From Scytalidium lignicola (taxonomy: Eukaryota; Ascomycota; Leotiomycetes), in contig NCSJ02000061.1 in assembly GCA_002812745.2 (NCBI GenBank), positions 100,409-164,408 on the forward strand: a stretch of 64,000 nt of DNA, in the 5' to 3' direction. Position numbers and translations under genes: made by a program. Shown here piece after piece: positions 33,834 to 46,510 of the stretch. Below the pieces are notes generated by a model, which was not told the DNA's origin, made no database searches, and worked only from the letters and a program-made list of their open reading frames with translations. Each line of letters opens with the position of its first letter. Within the stretch, counting starts at the first letter, position 1.

Positions 33834-34588
33834 ATGATGGATGACACATCTAGAATCTCCAAGTCCAGAGCTTGTATGTCCTCCTTCCTTCTCTGCTGGC
33901 TGAATGCGACTGACTTTTTTTTTTTTTGCAGGCGTCGAGTGTAAAAGACACAAAGTTAAGTGTGACAGAAGGCCAAGAGACTCGGTCTGCGCGAGATATC
34001 GCAAGCACAATTACAAGTATGCCAGCAATAATCCGCTTCAAAGATTCATTGAGGACGATTTAAGGTGAGAATCCAGTACCGTGAATTGCCCCTCGCGAAT
34101 GCTCGTCAACTAATCAGCTTTCACTTTCCAGCTGGAAGAGAGCTGCAGTAGCAAAGACAGCGCAGCTTCAAGCAGCAGTAGCTGACCTCCTCCGGCACAA
34201 TAATTTCCAAGAACTACCCTATTATGGATCCTCCATCTCTCAGATGTCTCCTCCCTCGGAGTCCGGATTCGCAGTATGTCCTTATACCGAAACAGCGACA
34301 ATATCCATGACCATGGTGAATTCCTCAGAACCAGAAGTTGAGCCAGAGATTGAACCAGAGCTAGTCTCATCTTCAATGCATAACTTGTTCGAAGTCACGA
34401 AGTTACAAAATCTGCAAAATAACCCATCACACTGGCTGTCAGCAGTAAACATAATAGAAGATGGCCTTATTTCTCGCGGCTTAATATCCTTTAAGGAGGC
34501 TGAGAACCTCTTTGTATTCTTCAGCAAGATGAATCATTTCTTATGTGGTAACATTGCCCTTGTCCATTCCGAGCTAGCATCCGTCTGA
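33834..34588 (+). CDS. Short Zn2Cys6-type regulator with two zinc-ligand cysteines replaced by tyrosine
   Basis: Exons 33834-33873, 33932-34064 and 34132-34588 join to 209 aa. Residues 14-33 read CVECKRHKVKCDRRPRDSVC, four correctly spaced zinc ligands. The fifth and sixth positions are Tyr36 (ARYRKH) and Tyr43 (NYKYA), each one G-to-A change from Cys. The linker is glutamate-rich (EPEVEPEIEPE), followed by LISRGLISFKEAENLF, the start of the regulatory domain of this TF subfamily. It then stops at TGA 34588, far short of the 600-plus residues usual for such factors. Probably a decaying gene with RIP-type mutation, though the frame is open. The next 15 kb is AT-rich, so the C-terminal end may have been lost there. 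Confidence 0.65.
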
Positions 34589-36538
34589 CAATCGTCATCC
34601 TTACTTTTAACCGTTATATTAGTTGTTGCCGCATTGCATATTCTTAGTAAAAGCAACACCTTTGATATTTGCTATTCTATATTCATTTCCATCTTGTCAA
34701 GGGCTACATTTGATTGTTATCATACTTTGGATAACATCAGAGGCCTTATTATAATTGCATTCTGGTTACCAGACTTGGTTTAGATATTGTCTAGCCATGC
34801 TATAAGAACAGTAACAGAAATGGGCTTATACTACAATGTACAAAAACTGATTCGTGGAAAACCCAACCAATTTGAGCATACACAACTATAGTATCTCTTG
34901 TATATTTGTGACTACCATTTAGTATAAGCTATAATCAGCCTCNTTTTTATTCATAAAAGCAAGAAGATCACGAATTATAAAAGCTTTTTATAACATTCAT
35001 TTACTAAACTAAGAGACATTAGACTTATCGCTTAAGTTATACNTTTTTTTGAGTTTTACGAATGCTTACCATAAATTTGAGTTTAACATAGAACAAGACT
35101 TAGAAGAAATAGATTTTTATACTCTTAGAAGATTTAATATCAAGATCGAGATCTGGAGAATGAAGTAGGAACTTAAGTCAGGTATGTTAGCTTAATTTAT
35201 TACTAACTGGTTATTATATAATATACTTAACTGTATCCTAGAAGACAATCTATACGTTAGAGTGTATCTCTTGAAAAGTGTTGTATTATATTATTACTTC
35301 ATCAAATTTCAGCTAAGTGCTCTTTCTTTCTGAGTAATTACATTTAACGCAAATATATCTGTAAATCGTAGAGAAGCAGTAAATATTGTAATATCCTCAG
35401 TAATAACAACCTTAAACATGGTTTTATATGAGCTAGATGTTTACAACGTTCTAGTTAAAGTGCTTTTATTCATGTATACGATGGTAGCTATCTTTGTAGT
35501 CTTCCTTCTTAAAGTTATATAAAAGTAGAACTTAACATCGTTAAATATTGACCAATGCCAGATTTTAACTCTCGTACAAAATATTATAGATATCATGTCT
35601 GGAGTTAAAGCTTTTAATAAACATTTATCATATTATATTGCTAACAAGCTCAAGAAGATGTTTGCAAAACTCAGATCAAAAGAAACCAGAGTATTTGCAC
35701 AGGTTAATAATTTAATTATGAATGGAATAGAAAATGAAAACTTACTTCAAGTACTAATGTCAAACTCTTTTAAAGTGTTTGAGTCGGACTTTCCAAAGAC
35801 TTGAAATGAACTGCCGACCTCGTTTGAGTCCTTTTTAATATCTTTCTTATAATATCATGATATACTACTAGTAAATAGATGATAAGGTCTTTTATAAACC
35901 AGACCACGAATAATGTACCTGTTAATTCATAAATTTCCTTAGGTGAATCTGATTAGTGCAAGTATGGTGTACATATATTGTAATTTTGTAATATGAGGTC
36001 CACTTTTAGCAACTCTCCTATTTGGCAGCTGTTAAGTACTCTCCTCGTACTAACCTGTGCCACATTTCGAAACTGGCAGTTGAATGTCGAGACTGCTGTT
36101 TTGAGCAGTGGAATCATCAATTGCGTTTTCTCGGTGAGAGACCGCGAGCGATAAGGAGATGCGGAAATTCGATCTGTGCAGTCGGAGAGACTCTGAGGTC
36201 TCGAACAGTGAGTTTCGGCTAAGATGGACCTACTAACTTTGGGCGCTACAGCATGTCAAAGTTTCTATTGGCCAAGTATTACCGTATCCCATTCCTACCA
36301 GCTGAGAGCCATTTGAAGTAGCACATTTACAGAACATAGTGTTAACAACTTGACTTAGTGCGAGCACGATGGATACGAACAGCGGTGTAATAGTTTACTA
36401 TGTATCGCCGGTGTAAGTCTCATGGCGTTGATGGATTGTTTTTAAACAGATTTATTTATAACATCTAAAAAAAAAAATACATGTTATAACTAAACAGGTG
36501 ATTTTTGCGAACAATTCAATAAGAATTTCCTTTTTCAT
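34589..36538. other. AT-rich block, no intact gene
   Basis: Starts the AT-rich compartment. A 69-aa frame at 35595-35804 and a 66-aa frame at 36022-36222 show no family features. Ns beside T-runs at 34943 and 35043. Probably decayed repeats; a GC-richer island near 36010-36240 may be a former promoter. Confidence 0.5.
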
Positions 36539-37011
36539 CTAGACTTTTATGCCCTTGTATTCACAGATTACCTGGACCTTGGCTGCTAACGCAGACTTGT
36601 GATCAAACTTGTAACCTAACTATTCGATAACTAACTTTTTTACAACCTTAATTCCAACGACCTTTTGCTTAAAACAAAGTATCTATGCATTATTACTTAA
36701 TATGCCTTTTTTTACAGAGTAACTATCATAAGCTATAACATTACGAATTCCCGGCACTTTATTTGCAGTAATAGTAACCTCTAAACTAGTTCTGCATATT
36801 AAAAGCCCTCTGTCAGCTTTACCATCCTTCATTGCTGTCGTTATGTTTACTGTGACATGTGGATATGCCGTTGAATTATCGTTTTTGTCAACACTTAAGT
36901 TTATGACTTTTATTACTCTTAGGTCGGCTTTAAGAACAGCTTTAAGAGTATTTTTGTAGTCGAATCTGTTATTGTGCAGTTGACAACTACAGTCCATTTT
37001 TTGGAGGTCAT
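36539..37011 (-). pseudogene. RpiB/LacB-type sugar-phosphate isomerase, RIP-damaged
   Basis: Reads from about ATG 37011 to TAG 36539. The text follows the RpiB fold: FDYKNTLKAVLKADLRVIKV, TAYPHVTVNITTAMKDGKAD, then LLICRTSLEVTITANKVPGI where the active-site motif should be close to CGTGLGV. YDSYSVKKGILSNNA, VVGIKVVKKLV and LGYKF follow to the end. There is a frameshift near residue 12 and stops at the codons after SNNA and before LGYKF. Gly-to-Arg/Ser, Ala-to-Thr and Trp/Gln-to-stop are all transitions. Fungal RpiB-like genes are linked to pentose/tetrose (for example erythrulose) catabolism. The nearest relatives in function here are the polyol-type enzymes at 60-64 kb. Confidence 0.7.
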
Positions 37012-38609
37012 CTTGAAAATTAAGTAAATAAATAAATTTGAAAAAATAAATAAAAAGATGTTTTAATTAAAAAACCAACTGAATTTGTGCTATGCGTTTG
37101 ATTATATATTTTTGTGATCTTTAAATATAGCATAAGAAATTGTCCGATGCTTTTGCTCAACTTCCGATTCTGCAGATCCGGTCTCAGTTCTAAACTTATA
37201 GCTAAGTTAAGAAAAGGAGTTACAAGTAGCAAAGAAGTTAATGAGAATATAAAGCTTTATGTTTTTCCATTGTTAACAAATCTCGGCAATCAGTGCTTTT
37301 CGGCCCTCGAGACTCAACACCTGTATGCGATGAGGGCTACGAACCTACAGTATAGTCTGTAAAGCCAATATTAAGTCATATGATAATTATTCCTCCATCA
37401 ACAACACGTTAACACGTTGAAAATTAACCTTCCAAACCTCTTAAAACACCACAGATAGAAATAACCACAGCATTACTATCGTAAAAAGGTTTGGTTTTCC
37501 TTTTCAAGATATATGCTATACTTTACTTTAATAGAAAATAAATATAGTGAATTTACTTTCTTGCTTGATAATTGTTTACAGTCTTTGAGATTGATCATGA
37601 CAACAAAACATATCTTGAAAAAAGAATAATTATCAACAAACATATTAAATTACAAACTTAAACAATTAACAAGCATTCTTGTACAGTAAGATAAGGAACA
37701 GTTAATTAATTCTTATTATAAACAGACATCATAATAAAAGATGGACTTTAAGAAGCTAAAATTATATAATACACAGTATACAATACAAAAAAATAGTAGA
37801 CTAAACTATAAAATAATAAATGTATAAGAATTTAAGTAATTTGAGTTTAAGCTTTTAAGTAAAGCTTTATCCTTTACTCATTTACTGTTAATTATTCTCT
37901 TATTACTTACAGTGTAATTCAAACTAATAAAATGGTAAAATAATAAGAATACTAGTAGAGGAAACTGGAAACTATATATTATAACTTAAGGAGTTTTTAC
38001 AGATACTTATAAATTAAAAGGTTAAATAAAGAGTATGATTAGAAAAAATATCAGTGCTTTTCTATTCATTATGTCTTCTAAGTATATATTTCCTAACATT
38101 AATAGCCTTGTTATTAAATTACTTTATAAGTTAATAAGTTATAATTTTTATTTTACTTTTATATTTATAAATAAAGTTATATTTAACACAAATTACTTAA
38201 GAAATAAAATCTCAATCATATTAAGAAGAGGAAAAGGTTATAAACTTGTTTAGTATAAATATATAGAAAACAACATACTAGTAACAATAGTATTTGAAGA
38301 TATATTTACAAGCTTAAATGTATAACAAGTTCTTTTTGTTATTAGAAATGCATTATCAGATATAAGTATAATCTTAATAATTACAAATTATACAAACAAC
38401 TGTTTACATTTTAAAATAACTTGCNAAAAAAGTTAATACTACTAATTTCCAAAAAGGAAAAGTCGTTATTCTTATATATAAAGATAATATAAGTATAAGA
38501 AAAAGAAGAAATAAACTTATTNAAAAAATATAAACTTTTAAAACAAATTTTAAGTATATATTTTTATTTAATACTTTTTTCTTAGAAAATATTTTTAATT
38601 ATAATTAGT
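37012..38609. other. AT-rich, no gene recognised
   Basis: Only short frames (37114-37362 on plus, 38035-38253 on plus) without motifs. Several Ns beside A-runs near 38420-38525. Confidence 0.5.
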
Positions 38610-38954
38610 TGTTATGGATCTTACCATCACAATCTAATAAGTGTTGAAGGATAGCTTATATAAGGTGTTAATGACTAACAAGGAATATTAAGTTACATAA
38701 CTTATACAAGAGGTATACACTAGTATAAAGGGTATAAGGTTATACTAGGTTAGACTAGTTAGACTTAGGGTTATTGTATATTTATATAAGAATACACTTT
38801 TTAAGCTTTAGTTAAAAACCTTATGTTCAACTTAAGTTATAACTTTACAATATACTTTACTATTCATAAAACTCTAATTAACTTGTTCTTACAGATNAAA
38901 CTTACAAAGTGACTAAGCTTATATCACACATTAATAATTAAAGGTTTTGTAACA
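38610..38954 (+). repeat. 5' LTR of the gypsy element
   Basis: Begins TGTTATGGATCTTA and ends GGTTTTGTAACA. Aligns over its whole length with 44756-45094, including the shared words TTATTGTATATTTATATAAG and TTAAGCTTTAGTTAA. Confidence 0.82.
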
Positions 38955-41405
38955 TTTTGAACATTATTACTTAAATACAAGTTATGTTTAAAAAAAGTAA
39001 GTATAACTTAATATTATTATAAATTAACATAAGAAGATAATAGACAATAAATTAGACAAGGTAAAAATAAAACCTCTTAAAGTATTACTTCTAACATTAT
39101 TCACAAAGGACAAATCCAAGCTTCAACAGTTTAAAGTACAAGTTATAATCTTCTTCAAGTTTAATAAAGATAAGTTTGATAACAAAAAGGACAAGGTTCT
39201 TTAAATAACATTAAACCTTGTAAAACTAGCTTTTGATTAATTTTAACCATACTTAAATGACTTTATTACTTATTAAGACAAAGTAAAAGCTTAATAACAA
39301 GAAATACACAATATCTTTTCAGATATTAATAACTTTTAAATGACTATTAAAGAAGCTTATAATAAGGTAAACCAGAAGAGAAATGTTGAACAAAGACTTT
39401 TATTCTTAAAGTAAGAGAGTCAACTACCTTTAACTTATACAACAGAGTTTNAAAAAGTATATAATGCAGACAGGTTAAGCAAACAAGGCTTTTAAAGTAA
39501 TGTATTACAAGGAACTCAAGGAAGAAGTCAAGGATAATATATTTAAGTTGACTAAGTAATCAAACATACTAGAAGAAATGATATTTAAGTTTGTTAAATT
39601 TAATAACTAAATCTACAAAAGGAAGCTTNAAAAGAAAAGGGCAATATTCCTTTATAAGAAAGAAATCAAATNAAAAAACCAATACTAATAAACAAGGGTA
39701 ACCTTATGGATTTGGACACAATAGAAAAAAAAAAAGCCTTAGAAGAATAAGAATCAACAAAAACCTAAGGGAAAAGGGAATTCATTTAGAATTAGCCTTA
39801 AGAAACTAAAAGATCAAAAGAAGAAGAAGTTATACTTTAAGTATAGATTACCTAGACATTTTACCAATAATCACAAGAATAAAGAGAAATAAACAATAAT
39901 TATAAGTATAAGCATTATGAGTATCTTAAGATAAGAAAGTCTACTATTAAATTATGAAGAAGCTAAGAAAGACATATCAAGTACAAGAGTATTCATAAGC
40001 TTAAAGCATTGTCAAGGAAATATAACTAAGGAGATACCTGATATTAAAGATTAACTTTAATTATAAGTATACTATTACATTAATTATAGATATTTAAGAT
40101 GTTAACATATTATACAACTTCTAAGGACTAGTCAGAACAAGATCTTTTAATAAGAAACTAAGACAACTTATAAACTATTATTCGATTAAGACAACTTAAT
40201 AATAGTCATCAAGAAGAGTTATAAAACAATCATCCTTAACTAAGATAAGTTACAAGTAAATATAAGACTTCAAAAACAAGACAATAAGAACATTTGTTAA
40301 GATTTAACTAATAGATCTTAGACAAGAAGACAATTAATTAGTTATTCTAGATAAGGTTTAACCTAATAAAAGAAACTATTATGTTTGAACAATAAAGGAA
40401 TAATAATATTCTCAACAAAGAAAATCCTCTAATAAGAAGTATACAGATAATTCTAAAAGTTATAATTAACCCTTATAAATTAGCTTAAAAGGAGATTGAT
40501 GAATTTCCAAATCTTAAGGTTAAAACAATAATACTAAGTATTAATGAAGATAAAGTAAAAAGNAATCCAGGACAAAGCCTTAAGAATTATAGAAAACAAA
40601 GTNAAAAGAAGAATAATAAAGTCATTAACCATATTCATTAGACTCAGCAGATGAACAAGGATAAACTACTGATAATGTAAAGGAAAGGGTAACCAAAAAG
40701 CTAAGACTTAAAGCTTTAAATGAAAATACATTATTTTTAGAAGTCATTATAACCAAACNAAAAAGTAAAAGCATTATTAGATTCTGAAGTTACAAGAAAT
40801 TTCATAATACTAAAAGTTATAATGAAATTAAATATAAATACTTAAGTTAAAGATTATAAATATCTAATTAAGCTTGTGAATAAGTCTATCATTAAGCAAA
40901 GTGTTAAAATAAAGACTAGGCTAATAACAATGATTATTAAGGTAAGTTATCAAGAGCAAGTAATATTTAATATAACTTATATTAGAAACTTCAAGATAAT
41001 ATTAAGCATATTATAAATACAGAAGAGTAATCTAAGGATAGATTAACAAGAAGAAACTGTAGAATTTCTACAAGAAAAACCATCAAAGGTATTAACAAAA
41101 GCTATAAAGGACAAAGAACTTAAAGTTATTCAAGTAATTAAGCTTAATCAGCTTATAATCAAGGACATAGAAATTAATTTAATTTCAAGACAATCAAGGC
41201 AAGACAAAGGTCTTGAGCATATTCTAGAAGAATACTAAGAATAGATAAAGCTGTTTAAAGNAAAGACTAAAAGACTTAGTATTACCAGAACATCAACTAT
41301 AAGATTATAAAATCAACTTAAAAAAAAGAATTTCAACTACTATTTAGACTAGTATATCTAATAACAACAACAAAAGATAAAGTAACAAAGGAATGGATAA
41401 ACAAA

Positions 41406-41618
41406 ATGGTTAAGAAAAGATTATACCAAAAGTCAAACTCTTTAACAAGAGTATTATTGTTATTTACAAAGAAATTAGATAATCTAAAAGGTAAGCTTTG
41501 TAAAGATTACAAAGGTTTAAATAAAGGAATAATCAAGGACTATTATTCATTACTATTAATAAAGACTACTAAAGACAGGCTTAAAAGTATTAAGTACTTC
41601 ATAAAATTAGATTTATAA
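41406..41618 (+). pseudogene. Surviving reverse-transcriptase stretch of the gypsy element
   Basis: 70 codons open by chance within the decayed pol: LCKDYKGLNK..KDYYSLLLIK..IKYFIKLDL corresponds to RT motifs 1-2, with the Asp of FTKLDL preserved. The motif continues past a stop. Not an independent gene. Confidence 0.8.
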
Positions 41619-44600
41619 TCAATATTCAACCTTATCAGAATAAAGAAAAAAGATGAATAAAAAGCTGTTATCAAAACTAAATATAAACTATATAAGCTAT
41701 TAGTTATACTGTTTGGATTGACAAATGTATTAACTATAATACAAAGGATTATAAATAGAAGTATCAAAGAATACTTAAAGAAATTTATCATAATATACTT
41801 AGACAATATTTTAATATATTTAAAAATGCTAAAAGTCTATAAGGTACATATAAAGATAATACTCAAAGTATTATAAAAAGCAAGTTTCAAATGCAAACTA
41901 AGAAAATACAAATTTCATAAGACAAAAGTATAGTTTTTAAGATATATTATTGTAAAAAACAAGATTAAGACAATTAAAGNAAAAAACCAAGACTATCAAA
42001 AAATAAGCAATACTTAGAATAGTAAAAGAGTTATAAAGCTTTTTAGGATTTATGAATTATTATTGGAAATTTGTGAAAAACTATTCAAGAATAATATTAT
42101 CATTAACCAAGTTGACCNAAAAAGGATATANCTTACAAATGTAAAAAGGAATAAATAAGATACCTTTGACAAGGTCAAGAAGGTATTCAAGGAAGATCAA
42201 AGCCTTAAGATTTTCGACTTAAACAAACTTATTCAAATTAAAACAAATGCATTAAACTATACTTTAAGCATAGTCTTAAGCTAATAAGACAAGCAAAAGG
42301 GATGAAAACCATTTATATTCCATTCAAGAAAGTTCAACCTAACAAAATAAAATTATCCTATTTATAATAAAAAACTATTAATAATTATAAATATACTGAA
42401 GAAATAAAGAATATACACTATGAAGACAAGAGAACAAATCAAAATATTAATAGATTATCAGAATTTAAAGTATTTTATAACATTTAAGGAGTTAAATGCA
42501 AAACAAACAAGATAAGTAAAAACTTTATCAGAATATAATTTTAAGATTCAGTATATCAAAGGAATAAATAATAAACAAGTTAATGTTCTAAGCTGAAAAC
42601 TAAAATATATAAACAAGGAAAAGTTAAGCTTGTAAAGAGTAGTCTTAGTAAACAGTAAAGAAGGAATTACTTATAATCAAGGACAATTAATGTTTATATC
42701 AACAATAATTGATTAAGCTTGAATCAAGAAGATCCATGAGGAGTTAAATAATAATAATACAAAGAACAAGGAATTTCAAGTAAAGGATAAGTAGTAAAAA
42801 CAAATTAACAAGTTATAATACTAAGACAAGAAGTTATATATTCTTAAGAAACTATTAAAAGAATTTATGACAGAATAACATACTTTGTTATAGAATAAAC
42901 ACTTCAAGGCTAAAAGGACTTATTATAAGATTCAAAAGGATTATTATTCATACTGAATAAGATAAACAATTAAGAAAATCATAAAAGAGTATAATATTTA
43001 TAATAAGACAAGGAACTTAAGGCTTAAGCCTTATAAAACACTTTAACTTATTAAGATACTAGTATAACCATAACAAATAATTATATAAGACTTTATTATA
43101 AAGTTACTAAAGTTTAAAGACTTAACAACAAGAAAAGACTATAATAATATTCTGGTAATAATAAACATCTTCATAAAATATACAATCTTTATATTATAAG
43201 ATAAAACATAAAATATAGAAGAAGTAATAAAAATATTCTTATAACATGTTATAATACTATTTAAAGTTCTGGAAAGTATTATATCAGATTAAGACATATA
43301 CTTTACTTTAAAGTTTTAAGAAACATTAACTAAGCATATAAGGATCAACAGAAGAATATCAACAACATTTCACTTACAAATTAATAATCAGACAAAAAGA
43401 TTAAATCAAACATTAGAAATGTACTTATAATATTATATAGATTATAAGCAAGACAATTAACATGAATTGTTATTATTAACATAATTAACTTATAACAATT
43501 CAAAGTATAAGACAACAAGATTTACATCATTTTATACAAATCATAAAAGAGAACTTAACAAGTTTCAGATAAGTGTAGAATTACAATCATCATCTAATTC
43601 AACAGATAAATTAATAAAGAAGTTATATGAAACACACATTAAGATAACAAACATAATATAGTTTACNAAAAGAAAAAATAAAAAATATACTATAATAGAA
43701 AACATAATATAAAACTTACATATNAAAAAGAAGAATAAAGTTTATCTTCAAAGNAAAAAACATATAAACTAAACAATCTAATAACAAACTTGAATTTAAG
43801 AAATTAAGACCATTTAAAGTTGAAGAAGTTTACAAACTAATAACAATTAAATTAAAGCTATTAAAAACTATAAAAATACATCTTGTATTTTATACAGTAT
43901 TACTAGAACTAATACTTGTGAATATACTACTAATACTAANCATAAAAGTTAAGTCAAAACCAGATAAGGAATAAGTTATTAAGAAAATTTTAGATTATAG
44001 ATATTAGTATAAGAAAATTTAATATTTAGTTAAATAAGAAGGATTTCCAGAATTGGACAATTTATAAGAACTTACTAAACATCTGAAAAATACTAAAAGA
44101 ATAATAAAGAGTTATCATCAAACTTTAGTTAAAAGAAATCCTTAAGAAGGGGAATTAGTTAAGTTAACAAGATAAGTAAAAGATTAACAATGTTGTTACT
44201 TAATATAAAAGAGTTGACCAAGGAATATTATTTACTTTTATTAAGAGAATATAAGAAGCTCTTAGTAAAGACTAAAGAGTTTAGCTTTTCCTTTTCTAAC
44301 CTTTCTTTTTTCTTAATTTCTTCTAATTCTTTTATAATAAAAGTATCTTTGAAGATTATAAGTTAAGCATTATTTTTCATACAACAACAAAGTTTCCAAA
44401 GCCTTAAGACTTTAGCAAAAGCTTCTTCCTCTTCTTATTCTAAGTGCTACTCTTCTTGAAGATAATGATCTATCTCTTCAAGGGATAGCTTAAGAAGTTC
44501 ATAACAGTTATTATAATAAGTGTATTTAAAGTACTTTAAAGAGTCAAGAGAATAATAGTAGGATTTTCTATTCTTTTTATAATAACAATAAGAGGAAAAC

Positions 44601-44755
44601 ATTTTAAAACTTATAGTTTTTATCTTTTCTGCCTTATAAAGGCAAGTTTAGTATTTATATAACATGATAAATAGAAAGTATAATTAAAGAACAATGAAGA
44701 TTGTTCAACATTACTAATTAAACGTTAAGGCAATGTTAAGAAGAAAAGAGGATAA

Positions 44756-45094
44756 TATTATGGATCTTATCTTCATAGCTTGATAAGTCAGGAAATAACC
44801 TATGAAGTGTTAATGAATTAGTAAAAGTTGAGTCATGTGACAAGTCTTAGCATATAAGGGTGTATAAGGATATATAGTTATATGAGTTTATACTGGTTTA
44901 TACAAAGGAGATTATTGTATATTTATATAAGAACATACTCTTTAAGCTTTAGTTAAGAACTTTATATTCAACTTAAGTTATAATTTTACAATATACTTTA
45001 CTATTTATAAAACTTCAATTAACTTGTTCTTATAGATAAACTTATAAAGTGACTAAACTTATATTATATGTTAATGATTAAGGGTTTTGTAATA
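44756..45094 (+). repeat. 3' LTR of the gypsy element
   Basis: Begins TATTATGGATCTTA (the expected TG is now TA) and ends GGTTTTGTAATA. About 339 bp against 345 bp for the 5' copy; most differences are transitions. Confidence 0.8.
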
Positions 45095-46121
45095 CCTTGT
45101 TAAGTTTATTATATTATATACTTTTATTATAATTGTTATAAAAGCTTTTAAGTCAAGTTCTTAAGAGTAATTCTTAATTGTTAATACTTTAATTATTAAT
45201 TGATATAAGAAAATGTTATTAACTAGTTTTATAATGATTGAAGTAGTTAATTCTACTAAAATACTTTTACATAAAGTAAAGAATATAATCTTAAACTAAT
45301 TAAGTTTTTTAAAGTTTATTTTCAAGTTGTTATTAATGAATAAAATCTTNAAAAGTAAAGTTTAATTCTTCTTTGAAGTCATTTCCTTTACAATTAATAA
45401 TATATTGTTTAAAGTATTCATTAAAATGTTATTTAAAACTATAAATGCTTAAAACCTTATAAATAATATTATTAACTTATTTTACAATTAGTATAATAAT
45501 AGTAATTTATAAAGTAAACTTTACTATTATATTCTTATTCCTTTTCATATAATATAATAAACAAATAAAGCTTGTTAATAAATTGTTTTAAGTTTTTTAA
45601 TAAGTTAGAAATAATATATTTATACATTAAGGATTTTTAACAAGTTGTAATCAACTTTTTATAAAGAATACTAATAATTTTATAAGTTAATTAAAGATTA
45701 AATTGAAGTTGTTAAAGTTTGTTAATAAGTAATTATATATTCTTATATATTGTTTTCGTAAGGTTTTTAATTATAATCAATGTTAATATTATACTTTCTT
45801 ATTTAGCATAAATTTAACAATGATATATAAGTCTTTTATAAAAGTTCTATAAATTAGTATATATTTTTTCAAATATATGTTTAAAGTTATTAATGATAAA
45901 ATAACCTTTTACTAAGCTTATTAACATAATAAAGAATGTTTTCATATAGAATTCTTCTAGTAATTCTACTTAATTATAATAACTCTTAAAGATTATCAAC
46001 TTATAATTAAAGTTATTATTTACTCTATTATACTTTTAATCTTCTAAGTATAGTTTAATGATATTAAAAACTTATTTTATATATGTAAACTAAGTTAAAA
46101 GTAATGATAATAAGTTAAACT
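45095..46121. other. AT-rich desert
   Basis: No coding or RNA feature recognised. Composition is dominated by A and T with TTATAA words. Confidence 0.55.
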
Positions 46122-46510
46122 TAGACTAGTTGATCAGTCTAAACCAGACCAGACTGTAAGTTTTGTAAGGATTATGCTTAGACTGTAGACTATACGAAAA
46201 TTTTTAAGACTAGATTATAAGACTACAGTTTGGTCTAGCTTNAAAAAATAAGGACCAGATATTAATGTCAGATTGTATTCAGACTATGCTCAGACTATAT
46301 AGTCTAAAATATTATTATATTTAGTATATTTTTGTCTTATTTAAGTAATATTATTAAATTACAATCTCGTTTTATTTAAATCAGACTATAATCTGGTCTG
46401 GACTAGACTGTAAAGCTACAGTCTTGCTTAATTTTTTGTGGACAAGACCATGTAGCTTATAGTCTTGTCCAGACTAGACTATAGTCTAATACAACAGTCC
46501 GGCTAGTCTA
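46122..46510. mobile_element. Non-autonomous hAT-like element, copy 1 (389 bp)
   Basis: Ends TAGACTAG and CTAGTCTA are inverted. Flanked by exact 8-bp duplications GTTAAACT at 46114-46121 and 46511-46518, the hAT signature. The interior is packed with variants of AGACTGTAGTCTGGTC and shows extensive C-to-T loss compared with copy 2. No ORF. Confidence 0.8.

Larger units (their letters stand above)
38610..45094 (+). mobile_element. Ty3/gypsy chromodomain retrotransposon (chromovirus), RIP-degraded, both LTRs present
   Basis: Long direct repeats bound 6.5 kb. Between them, with stops throughout, are gag-like text (39050-39900), a reverse transcriptase near 41460-41950 (KLCKDYKGLNK, FGLTN, IYLDNILIY where YLDDILIY is expected, then KCKLRKYKFH) and RNase H near 42270-42600. 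Integrase-length sequence follows, with a chromodomain-like end near 43980-44140 (YLVK.EGFPELDN). The Asp-to-Asn change in the RT catalytic motif and the many TAA/TAG codons are transitions. The chromodomain would have guided integration to heterochromatin. Confidence 0.88.
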
